From: Chaetorhynchus papuensis
Lineage: Eukaryota; Chordata; Aves; Passeriformes; Rhipiduridae
Assembly (NCBI GenBank): GCA_013396525.1
Contig: VWYX01000123.1
Coordinates: forward strand, 1,154,516-1,218,515
Length of the DNA stretch: 64,000 bases
Direction: 5' to 3'
The stretch's first letter is position 1. The number at the start of each line of letters is the position of its first letter. A program made the translations under genes and the position numbers. Shown piece by piece: positions 1 to 13,577 of the stretch. Under the pieces are notes generated by a model. The model made no database searches. It saw only the letters and a list, made by a program, of their open reading frames with translations, and had not been told where the DNA came from.

Positions 1-2169
1 CAATGCACACAACTATAATTGCAGTTCTTTGTTAGAGACTAAGTCTTTCCAAAATTTCACACATTATCCAGGAATGGAATTGAGCGATTACAAGGAGCAT
101 GAGCAGTTAACAACAAGGGGAAAGAAAATCTTTGCTCTTTTTATCACACTTAAGTGCTAAGGGAAGCCAGCTAAATTAAGTCTGATTTCTTGAGCAGACC
201 ATCATGCACACAGCTGTTAATTTGGGGTGAAGGAATGCACTTGATTTGAACTCCATAGCCTTATTTATTTTAACTATTTTTTTAAAAAATTCTATTAATT
301 TTTCTTTTGATATAACGACATGCTTCTGTTTCTTTCAGGAAACAGTATTAGCTCTTTCCAGTGGCCAAAAATAGTATGTCTTAATTCCAGTGGATTTTAA
401 CCAAAGACTGCACAGACCTGTGGATAAAAGGTCTGCTTTATACTTCAAAGTACAAAGGTCAGATTTAGTAGGTACTTGTAGATTTATTTTTAAATTTTAA
501 TGGGCCAGATTCACAGTTTGTGTAAATCAGAAGAACTCCACTGATGTTAAGGGAACTATGTTAAGTTGCATAAGCTTAGTATCTGGCTTCACATTTTTTC
601 TCTTTGTATTCAACTCAGCCTTCAGTACTCATGTACTAATAATTTGTCTGTAGTCTGTAACTCATTGCTTTTTTATTATTATTACAATTAAAAATACAGC
701 CTGTGAATTTTTGAAAATTAGTAAGCTCTGGGAAGGGAAGGTGCATCTTTTCATTTGCACATCCTCCAAAGAGGATGTCCTATACCTAAAACTGTTTGCA
801 AGGAAGAGTTAGTTAGGCTATACATCTGTCAGATGTACATATCTTAGCATATCTGTGTGCATGTAATTATAAGAAAGAAGACAGAACTGAATGCAGCAGA
901 GCTATGGGTCTGCCCTGTTAGGTAGATAATGGCTGATCAGGGCTAAAAGGGATAAGCAGTGGAGTGAGTAGACGTGGGAGGTCTTCCTAGGAGCTTCCAG
1001 GAATGTTTCTGGTTGAGTCGCAGTCATCACTGCATTTTATCTGATTTTATTCAGGTAGAAATGGTATCCAAATGGTTTGAAAGGCATCACAAGGTTGCAT
1101 GAAGACACAGAGAGGCAAGGCAGCAGTGCCCATGCCATTCAGGCAGCACACTCACCCCTCAACCAGGCAGACCTACTGAGTTTCCCTGTGCCTGTCCTCC
1201 TGAAAGTCCCTCTAGCAGCTCTTTCATTGAATTTTTTTTTATTAAAATTTTTCCAGACTGATTAAGTTTGCAATGTTTTTAAAACCCTCTAGAAATTTAT
1301 AGGAGCAAAACCAACTCAATATATGCTGCATGAAGAAAAGACGATTTGAAAAACAGCAACATAAGGAGAGGGCCGTTTCTGAGCTACATACGTACAACCA
1401 TAATCAAACTTTCACATGCAATTAAAATTATGATCATTTTTTACCAGGCCTATAAAAAATTAGGATTTGTGCTATGTGATTCCAGCACATGCGTATGGAG
1501 CACAAGAGACTAAGAAATGTAATAGTGAAAAACTTATATGACAGTGTGTGATATTGAAAGGACAATTTCTTGAGCTTTTCCTCATTTCTCTTCTTTGCTT
1601 CTCTGGCAGCAAGCTTGCAAATTCAAATTTGAGACCCTATGATTTTATTTATCATGTAAAAATAGACGAGCATCTAAAAACTACACATTCATCTACTATT
1701 TTTGAGAAGATGTTAATATATATTTCTATACTTTCATATTAAGTTCAAATACTATTTGACTGCTACTGCATAGAACAGGGAGACTTTTCACATGGCTTAT
1801 ATTAGCTTAGATCACATTTATCCAACTTTGTGAACAGATTCATTTGTTGTAGTTGGATTAAATTTAGTGCAGATAGCCATGAAAACAAGGTATTTTTTAA
1901 GCCAAGAAAGCCAAATTTGTCCTCATTTACCTCCTGTGGAAAGCCATTAACTTTCATGAGTAGAAAGGAGAGCTGAAATTGGCTCTGCATACTGTGGAAA
2001 TCGCTTCAATGGTTTGCAACTCCTTTCCATAAGCTTATCATGGTTAAGAGCACATGAGATAATAAATGCAACCAAAATTTTGACAATGGATTCACTAGCT
2101 AGAAAGTTGAAAATCTTCCATTTAACTGAACTCTTTGTAAAGTCCAAAAAACTCCCAGAAAATACCATA
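1..2169. other. Intergenic DNA, no feature seen
   Basis: AT-rich sequence with only short chance reading frames (up to 64 codons). I recognise no exon, repeat family or RNA gene. By human synteny this is the side facing TOX. Confidence 0.6.
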
Positions 2170-2315
2170 TTTATTTAGCTCAGTTGGTTAGAGCACGGTG
2201 CTAATAACACAAAGGTTGTTGGTTCAGCCCCTGTATCGGCCATTCACTTTAGAGTTGGACTTGATGGTCCCTGTGGGTCCCCTTTCAACTCAGAATATCC
2301 TGTGATTTGTGATCT
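2170..2315 (+). mobile_element. tRNA-Ile-derived SINE with CR1-type 3' tail (TguSINE1-like)
   Basis: The head matches vertebrate tRNA-Ile(AAT). A perfect A box TAGCTCAGTTGG lies at 2176-2187, the anticodon loop CTAATAA with anticodon AAT at 2201-2207, and a decayed B box GGTTCAGCCCC at 2221-2231. The 5' half of the acceptor stem is not complementary to the 3' half, so this is not a working tRNA gene. From about 2255 it runs directly into the common CR1 3' end (TTGATGGTCCCTGTGGGTCC through CAGAATATCCTGTGATT). A tRNA head fused to a LINE tail is the structure of a SINE mobilised by CR1 machinery. Songbird SINEs of this build are known; the family name here rests on memory. Confidence 0.8.
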
Positions 2316-2542
2316 ATTTCTCAATAGTTGTAGAATCATTGAAGATAGGAACTTATGTGAGAAAGTGAAGTCCATCATGGCCTTATCTCTGCAGCAGTTA
2401 AACCACAACACGATGAAAAGACTTGCAGATAAATGCTCCACTGTTCCAGAAGCGGTGAAGTCATGGACTTTCTCCCCTTCAGAATGAGCACCACACAAGT
2501 TTCCCATACTGCACATAGATGAAAACGTAATAGGTAGTAAGA

Positions 2543-3345
2543 ATGGAAACACATAGCACAGGTTTTGATTGTCGAGAGCTTAATGATGGTGCTGATAGGG
2601 CTGAGTGTTTGTGGGTAAGAATCAGAGGGAAGTCCAACAAGGCGGATATCCTAGCGGGACTCTGTTACAGACAAGCTAATCAGGATGAAGAGGCAGAAGA
2701 AACATTCTATACGCATCTGGGAGAAGTCTCACAATCGCTAGTCCTTGTTCTCAGGGGGAAATTCAACTTACCAGATGGCTGCTGGCAATCCAACACAGCA
2801 GAGACAAAACAGTCCAGAAGGTCCTGGAGTGTGTGGAAGAAAAGTTCCTGACAGAGCTGTTGAGGGAGCCACCTAGGAAACACACTCACTGGACCTATGG
2901 TTTGTGAACACAGAGGTGATTTGATGGTTGGAGGCCATCTGGGGCACAGCTATCACAAAATTATTAAGTTCTCAGCTCTCAAAGTAAGGAAAGCGGCCAG
3001 CAGAACTGCCACCTTGGACTTCCAGAAGGCAGAATTTGGCCTGCATAGGAGACTGGTTGAAAGGCAGTCCTGAAGAGCAGAGAAGCCCAGGAAAGATGGA
3101 CATTCTTCAAGAAGGAAATCTTAAAGGCTCAAGGAGCAGGCTGTCCCTATGTGCCAAAAGACAAGATGGTGGGGAAGAAGACCAGTGTGACTGGACAGGG
3201 AGCTTTGGCTGGAACTGAGGAAAAAAATTAGAGTTTATGACCTTTGGAAGAAGGGGCAGGCAAATCAGGAGGACTACAAGGATGTTATGAGGTTCCACAG
3301 GGAGAAAATGAGAAAGGCCAAAGTCCAGGTAGAATTTAAGTTGGA
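2543..3345 (+). mobile_element. CR1 LINE ORF2 fragment, endonuclease domain, degraded
   Basis: The first 102 codons read as CR1-type endonuclease, with ECLWVRIRGKSNKADIL, GLCYRQANQDEEAEETFY and LVLRGKFNLPDGCW. The match then continues across frameshifts and stops: ATLDFQKAEFG-like, WTFFKKEILKAQ, LELRKKIRVYDLWKKG and MRKAKVQ-like pieces up to about 3345. The usual GDFN motif here reads GKFN (K at 2759-2761), which removes a conserved acidic residue. No reverse-transcriptase part follows, so the copy is dead and truncated at both ends. Confidence 0.8.
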
Positions 3346-6300
3346 GATTTTGAAATGCAAGTAACTTCCTGTTGAAAAAGAAGTTAAAAACACCCAGAGA
3401 AAAAGCATTATCAGGTGAAAATATATTCTTTGATCCAACAAAAGCATTTGTGGTTGCTAATCCTTGAAAATTTTAAAAAATTGTGGTTTTCTTTCCTTTG
3501 TAGAAGAGGAAAATAAGTTGAAAGATCAAAACTTTTGACAGTTAAATAAAAATGCTCCCTTGCTACTCTATTATATCCTGAAAAGTCCCCCCAAAAGATC
3601 CATTTAACTGAGGACTTCTCAGATTTCAGTAAAAATAAATACAATACAGACATTTTGCTGGACAGTCTGTGAGGAGATGCCTTTATTGGGAGACACAGCA
3701 GTCCTGCAATCTCTTCTTCACACATATCACAGCAGAGGCTTCCTGTTACATGGCTGAGACCATCCAAGCAAAGTTCTCCCTGCTTCACTTCTAATTCACA
3801 CAATAAACCCAACAATTAGCCTTGAAATCTCGGCAATTTCCCCAAAGACACTGAGATATGGAAAAGTCCAGGATGTCCACATGTTCTACGTCATGTAGGT
3901 GGCCACCTGACAGACTTTGGTGGAAATGCCACTGTCCAAAGTTTGCAGATACTTCTCTCAGATTCTACTTAGGAAGGCTTAGTTTGGTCTTTGGTGTATT
4001 ACATTGGAAAACTGACTTTTGTTTTCCTCGGAAATGCTACATATTCCATTCCATCATGGTATTTGTAGTATGTCATGAACTTTAACAAGACAGACGGAAC
4101 ACAGTCAGCCAGATTTCACTAGTGCTTCTTGGGTTTATGTTTGTTTATTTTTAATCTGCATTGTGTCTGAAATCTGCCCTCAACAAAACAAAGTACTTTG
4201 ATCAGGCCAAGCCTTAAAAAAAAATACACTGGCACAGAAATATTCTTATGCTATTGGTGATTAATATGTATACAGTGTTAGTTTAGTGCCATCAAGTGAC
4301 GAAAAATATGAAACAGCACTCCTATTTTTTCCAGTTTGTTTTTTTTTTTTTAATCTAAAGAAAGCTGATATGCTATCCTTTTGATATGAGCACAGGGAAA
4401 TAGCTTCACAGGCAGTTTATCATCTCCATCTAGGGCATTTCAAGAATGAAATTTTCAAGTAAGAATTCCAAAGTTAGCTCCAAAATTTCTTCCACACATT
4501 GATACATCAAGGTCTCCTCTGTTTTCACAGTTTATGAGGTTTGAAGTACTTCACTCACCTCTGGCTGAAATCTTTGCTGTGTAGAACTCAATAGGAGATC
4601 TCTCCAAGGTGAAAACTCATAACAATTTTTATTGTGTGGTGGTATCCAAAGGGTTTTTTAATGAAGGACATCATAAACTGTGTGTATAATTTTTTATTTT
4701 CTTTTCTGAAATGCAGTAGCTATCTCTGTCAGAAACAAGAATCTTAAATGGATTGAAATGGATGTACCAAGAAAAATGTTTAGGTTTTAATATGCCCACT
4801 TATTACATGATCAAACTTTGGATAAACAATATAAACTTCTAAGGTAATGTAAACTTCTAAGAAAATATTTCTGGAAATTATTTTTCCAGATTCTGTCTGT
4901 CTAAAATATATGTAAATAAATTTCAAACACTCATTAATGTAGTAGATGAATACATATTAAGTTTTTGATTTATTAGGATGGAACCAATCTCAGAAGCGTC
5001 AATCTGAGGTGAAGTGAGTCTGTTTTCTCCTGGCTCTCTCACACTGATTTCCCACCAGAAGACAGAGATGTGTATCAGCCACCAGATAAACTTTCGCCCT
5101 AGAACTGGCAGAAAAGCAATGCAAACACTTTATTAAACACACTAGAGAGTGAAGGGAGAAGCTGGCAGAGCTTCCACAGACAGGACAGTAAATAGAAGTG
5201 TTTTAAAAATCCCAGGTCATGCCTTGGTGTGCAGTAAACAAGCTTCAAGGTTACTGGTCTGTCAGGGCTTGCTGTGGTTGAGAGCAGAGTGAAATATCAC
5301 TACAAATAATATTTGTTACCCAGTAGTCCCAACAGCAGAAATAACACCCCAGGTGATTTTGTAAAAGTATTTTCTTGATAGTTTGCTGCATCTCCTCCTT
5401 CACAAATTAATTCATGTATCATCTGTAGACAGTTGGCACTTGTGGTTACAGCTTCTGGTGAAATATAAGGAAGAACAAACCTTTGTGGTGTTGCTATTTC
5501 ACAAGAGCCTGTGGTTTACAGTTAGATCAATTTTGTGAAAAAGCCTACAAGAATTGAAAGCTCTGCACACATCCCCTAGCTTTTAAAGTGGTTTCATGTG
5601 TTTGGTGGCAGGGTCTCAAGTGCACTGAGAGCTCTGTAATGAGCATTCATATGTTTAGACACTGCAGCATATTTAAATGTGTGATAACTTCCTGTCTATT
5701 CATTGTACTCCCTCATTGTTTGGTTCTGACTTTCCTACGAAATTACAAAATTTTATAAGTTAAAAACTATTTCTTTCTTAATGAAGTTTCTAAATATCTC
5801 TAGAAAAAGGTGGGGGCGAAAAAATTTGTTCAACATCTGGAAACGTGACTGTGACAAGAGCACAGAGAGCAGCACAGACCACAGAAACACCTGCACCAGT
5901 TGTAAAGATATACATTTGCTGGCAAAAATTGAAAAACATTTTTTAAAAGAAAAATTCCTTTAAACATCGCTCCTAAATGATAAGCTTTCAAACTGTGGAA
6001 AGGTTTTGGTACTGCTGTAGTGATTGATTGAGAGGCACTGGTCAGAGTAGAGGAAAACTTGAATGTCAATCAAATTCTGTCAGTAATTGACTAGTAGAAC
6101 CTTATCCTGTCCATCACAACATTTCCTTTTATTAACAGCATTTGCTTATGCTCTCATCACTTAATTTAGACTTTTGGAGTCTTGCTGGTTTCCTTGACTT
6201 TCTTATCATCCAGATGCCATCATCAGTGACTAATGTAGCTCTACTGCTGTAATTGATTTAATGTCATGTACCACGATATCCTGCCACATATTACACAAAT

Positions 6301-9300
6301 GCAACCAAGAGATGCTCCTTTTCCCAAAGAATTAACTTACTTCTTATATAAAGACAAAAGAAATCCTTAAATCCGATGAAGGGAAAAAAACAGAGTCAAA
6401 ACCATTTAACACACGGGTACAACTGGCTAAAAGAATGCAGCCACTTGTTGGACATAGATCTGCTGATTCATACAGCAATGAAAAACCATACTCTTGTCTT
6501 CTTTTCTTCTGTTCCGGTCTTCCCAAATCACCACAGCTCATTGCCTAAGTTGTCAACCAGAATGCTGTATCCTTAATGCCTGACCATTATAGATGCTGAG
6601 CATACATGCTTCCTTTGAAGCATGGATTTCAGGTTCAAAATCTCAGAAGAAGAGTAGGTGCCTTCTGCTTTAGACTTCTAAAAATTCTTGCGTACTTGAA
6701 GTATGTCTTTGCAGCATGTAATGTGTTTAATCTTTACCATCCAAGAGCGACAAGCCAAATACTGCTTCACTGTCTAAACCATCCTTCCAATAACCTTTTA
6801 AAATAAGTGATCTGGTAACTTGAAGTTGAACTTCTTCTTCCATTAATGGTCTTTTGCTTTAGGAATTTCAAAAAAATATAAGTATCAGAAAGCATATAGC
6901 ATGAGGAACTGTTCGATTTATTTTCTGCACATTGCTGAGTGATGTAGTCCTAAGTAGTTTCTCACACCCTATTCTGTTCCAATTCTTTGAACAGAAGGCT
7001 ATTGAAGTCAAGCTATTATAATGAGGCAGCAATATCAAATACTGAATTTTTCTCTTTCATATCACACCAAGTGGGAATTCTAAATGTGATCCTGTAAAAA
7101 TTACCATATGCTTATGAGTACTGAGCAGAAGCTCTAGCTTGGTTTTGGAAATTTTTCAGAACACACAAAACCCCAGAATTTCACCTCTGCTCCTCTTAAA
7201 ATGCAAAAGACTGCTTTTCCTCTCTCCTTCGAACCAGTCAGCTGATAGCAGATATGTTTCCACCACAATTAAAAGCGCAACATACAAAACAGCTATAAGA
7301 GCAGCGTGCTTCATGTCCAGGGAAATTTTCCTCCACAATGCTACCTGGTGTCTAGCCTCTCCAGGCATGTCTGATCACTATGAGATCAACATGGTCACAT
7401 ATTTTGAAATGCTTAAAATGTTCTACAAGTTACTCGTGAATGTGTGTGAATATGGCAATGGGTAAATTTAATCTCCAGGGCAAATTTGGGGTTGCTGTTA
7501 ACAAATAATGTAACATAATCCATGACTCTTCTTTGAAAAGCACCTCCTGCAGCACATGGCTCATTTTACTCAGCTGTAGTTACCTTAAAATTGAATGTCT
7601 AATTTAAGACAGTCATCTGGGCTCTCTCCAGAGTGAACAGAGATCCTATAGGAAGCAATCCATTCTCCTTAGGTGTGATGTCCAAGGCAAGAACAGTGAA
7701 ACACCCACCTCTCTCCATGACGCACAGTAGAAGCATGGAAGACTATCTTAGACTAAAGGCTTAACTTGTATATTTGGCTAAATTTAGATGAGAAGAATGC
7801 ATCCTTAGTGCTTCAAGTGCAATTATTTCCTGAAGAAATTCTGTTCTAAACAACTGCTCTGAGTAGAAAAGTTGTTTGTATTCATTTGTCACTTCTCCAG
7901 CTGCTATAAAAATATATATATATAAAACTCTATTGACTGCTGACAGAGAAGAAAGCATTTTACACTTTACAAAAATTCTAGCCTTACATTCAGAAATATA
8001 GGACTTCTCTATTATACATCACACAAAGCATGCCAAATTTTCTTGACGGGAACGGAGAAGGAAAGGCCTTTATACATTTGTTGTATGTTCTTCAGTATAT
8101 GAAAAACAATTTAATTTGTTTATGCAGGCCTTACTTGAGCTGATCTTGTATTTCCCCAGTTGCTCACACTGTCTTAGCTTTCAGACAGGACTTATGATAA
8201 CATAGGTTTGCTCTTCATCTTTTCTGGTTTAGGGAAAGCAGGATAAAGTCAACCAATAGACAAGAATATATGTCAAAGAAATAATATGTTTGCATGCATA
8301 TCTGAAAATTAATCTAAGTTATGAATTTGTTTTACTGATATAAAATGGAAGCATGAATATTATTCTGTCACAGCTCTTCTTTGCAGCAAGAACGCTTTTG
8401 GACACAGAGCTGAAGTAGTTACTAAACAAGTGGCCTAACATACCTGGGACTGTTACCTATGCAAAAAGTATAGGTATTTAAAATATTCTTCGCTGAAACA
8501 TTTTAAGAGTTTTAAAGGCCAACTACTTAAGCAAATTAAACAGTTTAGTTCTGCATCTCAATTCTTCTGCTTTATTTTCCTCTCCCCTACATCCAAGAAA
8601 AACACCCTCTGCCAGAACACTGGACCCATTGGCCAAAAAAAGGGAGACTAGTGATTTTACCATTTACAGAGTGGGATTTAAACTTCCCTTTGAGTTCTAT
8701 ACATATATACTCTTAGACATCTAGTCACATGCACTTGCTCATGAGCAAAGGAATAAAACAATGTATTCATCAGCTAACTAATGTACTGCCAACAAATTAA
8801 CTGTGCCCATGCAAAAATAGGGAAAACCCAATGACAATACAAGTAACTTTTAAAATTTACTTTTAAGTGATATGTTATGGTGGTGGACAAAATGGAAACT
8901 GGTATTTAGTCTGTAAGGTTTATTATATACTACTTTTGCATAGAGTATCTGTCCTTAATTGATGCTCCCTCCTTCCCTGAGACTTTTCAGGTTTTCTCTC
9001 ACCACCACTATCCATGTTTATTTTCATTACTGTGAAATAAAATACAGCTCCATTGTCCTGTGGACTATATGTAACAAGCCTACTAAAAGGCCTTTCCTTA
9101 AAACATCAGCTATACTGAAAAATGACTCAAGGCCTCATCCATTTTTCAAATCAACATTTGTGGCACCACATTTAGCAGCTCTACAGCAGAGCAGAGTGAC
9201 TCATGCGTCTAATGACATGAAGTATGTATGGGTGTTGGAGGGGAGCCAAGTCATCAGCTCCATAAAGCAGCTGGAACACTGAAGGGGTGTGGGAGTATCT

Positions 9301-11239
9301 TACTTGATGAACACATTCGGCTGTTTTTTCCATATAGTTCACATGTGTTCTAAATCTGTTTTAATGAAGTAAATATATTCTTTTCTGTTACAAAATTGTC
9401 TCTGATCTTTAAAATTTGCATGCCTTTGAAGAGACTAAATTAGTATTATTTTATTTCCCAGCAGTGCAGATTCATAAAAGTGTACCGGATTATTTCTGGA
9501 TTACCATGCACTCTGCCCTGTTTTATAAGTCCTCTTCAGGATGCTTCCAAATGAAGTGCAGGGATCTGTATCTGCAGTGTGCACCAAACCTACAAATTCT
9601 ACAGAGATTAACCTATGAAAAAGAGCTGTTAGTAATGTTAGCAAAGGAGTATAGAGACCTAAAGGAGATGTAATCCTTCAAGAAGTACTAAAAGCAAAAC
9701 AATTTATAATCAAGTACTGTATTTCAGAAAGGGTGTGGGTCAGAGGGATTTTACTGCAAACATTTATTTTACCTAGAATCTTCAATTTAAATTGGCGTGT
9801 AAAATAACTGTAGAAGTTTCTCTTATCCTTGCCTTTACAAGTTGACTTATAGAACACCTTTGAATGTTGACGCTTCAGGTTTATCTTTTTCTCCAGGGAA
9901 AATGATAAATTAAACATCTGTTTATTGATAAAAATTGGTTTCATTAAAATTGATTTTAAATCAAACACACACTGTGTCCACATATAAATTGACTTACAAC
10001 TAGCTCAGAAAAGCTTAGCAGAATTTGTTGCCAGAAAGATGATTACAAACTAGTTTAAATGTACTCAGAATGGAGCTGGCAATTCTATCATGAGGGTAAA
10101 TTTTACATGATTATTTTTAAACTAGTGGAGTTTTTGCATGTAACTCCAGGCCATCGCTCAGATCAGGGCAACAGGTAAGCCATGGCACAACTAATTGTTG
10201 TTGATTCTGTTACAGTTACTGTGGTGGATCTATATTATTCTTAGCTCTGAGTATACACACAGTGAAATGATAGTGTGTGTCACAGAAGACTCAGGCCAGT
10301 GTTTGCCTTGCAGAAGTTAGTCTGTCCTAAACGTTTCCTGAAAGCAAAACTACTCATTTGTATCTTTCAAAAAATGCTTTTTTTACATAAATGCAAACTT
10401 CACTAGTTTAAATGTCATTGTAATGAGAGGTAACAATGTTGTTTCTTTCCCTATGGAAAAAATGTGTTTCTGTTTTCTGACTAGTTCTACTAACAATAAG
10501 CTAAAGTACTCTTTACTAGTTTTGCCTTTGGTTAATGTGCCATATATTGGCTATTGACATATCTTTCAGAATAAATACATTATTGGATGAATCCTTGAAC
10601 TACACTCAGGAGTCCTTTATACTTCCAACAAGAACTTCACCACTGACTTCAACAGCTGAGGTTAAGCCTACTCTGAACACATTTAAAAATGCCCAATAGA
10701 ATAGAATGGATTTACAAGAAACGTTGAGCATTGTATTTAATGAAGCTTTTTAGATACCTGAAAGACAAAGCTTTAGTGGCTAAATACCATTGGGAATATC
10801 TGCCAGAAACAAAAAATGAAAAACAACTTGGAATATTTGAAGCCATATGGAAGGGATCCAGTGAACCTATGGAAAAAATACAGGTTTAGTAGCCTCCCAG
10901 AGATATAGTAGCACAAGACTGATAGCTGTATATAAGAATACTAGGGAAACTGGGCACAGTAAACCAGGGGATGATGATTCAATGTGTATTGAAACCAGGA
11001 AGAGACAAAAGATACTGTTCTTGGTGAAAATTAAAAGGAGGAAGCAAAATTATGTTATGATTGGGGTCTATTTTTCTTAACAGACTACAGCTGTATTCAA
11101 AAGGAGGAAGTGGGTGATTTTTCTGATGAATTCTGAGCAACTAATGAAGGTATTCAAGAGGATTGCACATGAGATAACAATGGATTTCAATCACTGGAAT
11201 ACCAATTAGAAGAACAATATGGCAGGACACAAAATGTCC
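3346..11239. other. Intergenic DNA, no gene seen
   Basis: About 7.9 kb of AT-rich sequence. The longest frames (134 codons on the - strand at 3411-3815; 108 at 7139-7465; 107 at 8959-9282) have no recognisable domain, no CpG context and no splice-linked partners. A distal enhancer of NSMAF or TOX could hide here, but I cannot see one. Confidence 0.55.
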
Positions 11240-12910
11240 ATCAAATTCCTGTAGTACTTTAGGGATGAATTTTTGCTACACAGTACAGAGGAAATTACAA
11301 GAGACATTACCAACTGGAGCTGCGTGACAAGTAGAGAGGAGCTCATTTTGATTTTAAAGGCAGAAAGTAAACTGAGTGAAAGTGATCATGACACATTTGA
11401 CCAAAATAGGCTTCCCTACTCTGAGAGAAAGAGGAAGAAAAAGCATGTCAGCACTGCCAACTCTGGATTGCATTGTTATGTAGAAATAGTTAAGCTAGCT
11501 TTAATCAAGCTAGTCTAGGTACTAAAAGCAGGCTCATCATAACAGCATGCCATTCTATATGAGTTAATTAACCTCCTTCCTGTACAGTCTAGGCCTGAGC
11601 TCACTCATTTAAAGCTAACCTAGATTTTCTACAGAGAACAATACACTCATTTTTAATTAAACACACAACAGCAAGCTATCTTGATGTGAACAAAAAGAAA
11701 GAAAGGAAGCTGAAGTAGACACATTAAAAACTCTTCAAGGATTTGAAGAAAGAAGTCACAAGAAGGGGACATAACTGAAGAGTAACATAAAAGAATATGA
11801 ATAAAAGAATGAAATTACAAAGCCTACAGTACAAAATGAGTGACAGGTAAAAAGGGGTATAAACAAGAAACAAGAAAATGTTCTGGAAATACATAAGAAG
11901 TGCCCAGATACTTAGTTGAATTTATCTTACAATAGAGTTTAAAGAAGGAATGAATTAAAAACTATGTAAATTTTATGTTATCAAGTTAATGGGGCCTAAA
12001 GAAATTTTCTTAATAATATAGCAAAAATAATCTCTGGTTGCTGAAAGACTATATAGGTTTAAAGAGACAAGAAAAGGATATAATGCATCTACCTAAGGAA
12101 AGCTGGTCTAAAGCAACCCAGATTAATTTTGATGTCAAGGAATAATCTAGAATAAAATTCACTATTAAGAAATTACCATAAGATTGTCAGGAACAGATAC
12201 TCTCACACTCTTCTAATGCCCTTTTTTACAATCAATTTCACTCATTCAGTAGAAAAAGATAAACAGTAAGTATCATAGATCTTGAGTTTAGTATAATTTA
12301 GACACCATCCCATGACAGTTTCATTAAAACAGAAAGCAAAAGAAACATAATTTTCATGAAAGCACCATGAAATTGGCATGCTGCTTACAAAAATCAAACT
12401 TGGAGAGAACCTGCAATGAGAACCCATTAGGATCTCTTGTCATTTCAGTTTTATTCAGTATTTCCATTAGTGATCTGCAAGGTGCAACAGAATATAGATA
12501 TATTAAGAATCTGGTTCTCTCCAACCTGGTGAAGACAGTAGAAGACAGTATCAAATTTCAAAACTGGTTTCTTAACTAGGATAAATGTCTAAAGTTAGTA
12601 GAATGAAATCATCAGGGCTAAGGCAAAATATCATACCTGAGAAGAACTTATATGTATAGCATAAAATGGGGAGAGCTAGGTGGCATTATGTTAGAAAAGG
12701 TTTTAAGCAGAAATTTTTGTCACAATAAGAAAAGCAAGTTCTTTCTGGGATGTATTTATGAATGTTCCTCTCATGTGTAACACATGGGGCACAGTTACTG
12801 CACTCTAGTTGGTGTTGATGCCTCGTACCGTAAGACAAAGGCAAAAGTCATATTGGAAAGAAGGCAGAATAAAGTTGTAAGGATAAATCATTTATGAGTG
12901 TAGTCTATAA
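11240..12910 (+). mobile_element. Old, heavily decayed CR1/L3-like LINE remnant
   Basis: Three collinear pieces look like one ancient non-LTR retrotransposon. At 11273-11400 a translation resembles the end of an endonuclease domain, with EEITRDITNW, SREELI and the catalytic-type SDH at 11381-11389. At about 12400-12600 a reverse-transcriptase-like stretch reads PLGSLVISVLFSISISDLQ, where the usual YADD core has become YIKN. At about 12715-12890 pieces resemble KKANAILGCI and ERVQRKATRMI. Every piece carries stops or frameshifts. It is clearly more diverged than the CR1 3' end that follows it. Confidence 0.5.
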
Positions 12911-13044
12911 GAAAAGTGAAAAAAATGTTTAGTTTATGAGAGGATGATGTGCATATCAGCACATATAGACAATTACATGAATAAATGTATATTTACACAC
13001 TAATATTTATTAAAACATATAACAGGCACATAAGTGCTCTTCAA

Positions 13045-13577
13045 GGGGCACCTTCAAGTGCTGCATCCAGCTCTGGGGTCCTCAACACAGGAAGGGTATC
13101 TACCTGCTGGAGCAAGTGCAGAGGAGGCCATCGAGATTATTAGAGGGATGGAGCACCTCTCCTATGAGGAAAAGCTGAGAGAATTGGGATTCTTCAGACA
13201 GGAAAAGAGAAGGCTTCAGGGTGACCTAATTGCATCCTTCCAGTACCTGAAGCCGACAAGAAAGATGGAGAGAGACTATTTACAAGAGCATGTAGTGACA
13301 AGGACAAGGGGTAATGGCATCAAACCAGAAGAGAGAAAATTTATATTAGATGTTAGGAAGAAATTCTTTACTGTGAGGGTGGTGAGGCACTGGAACAGGT
13401 TGCCCAGAGAAGTAGTGGGTACCCCATCCCTGGAAGTGTTCAAGGCCAGACTGGATGGGGACCTGAGCCATCTGGTATAGTGGAAGGTGGCCCTGCCCAC
13501 AGCAGGGGGGTTGGAACTAGATTTTTAAGGTCCCTTCCAACCCAAGCCTTTCCATGATTCTGTGACTCCATGATTTC
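13045..13577 (+). mobile_element. CR1 LINE, 3' end of ORF2 plus 3' UTR
   Basis: The 148-codon frame at 13034-13480 contains the CR1 ORF2 C-terminus: EHLSYEEKLRELGFF, KRRLQGDLIASFQYL, TRTRGNGIK and VVRHWNRLPREVV. It is followed by the typical tail GGTTGGAACTAGA...GGTCCCTTCCAACCC and ends in ATGATTCTGTG-type repeats. The frame is nearly intact, so this copy is relatively young. It is a 5'-truncated retrotransposon copy and not a host gene. Confidence 0.9.

Noticed and set aside
2165..2243. A functional tRNA-Ile gene
   Set aside because: The A box and anticodon loop are good, but the acceptor stem cannot pair and the B box is damaged. A CR1 tail follows directly, so it is a SINE head.
9416..9673. 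An 85-codon frame in the left intergenic region
   Set aside because: There is no recognisable domain, no promoter context and no splice partners. Its length is expected by chance.
13034..13480. A 148-codon host protein-coding gene
   Set aside because: The protein is the CR1 ORF2 C-terminus and is followed by the CR1 3' tail.
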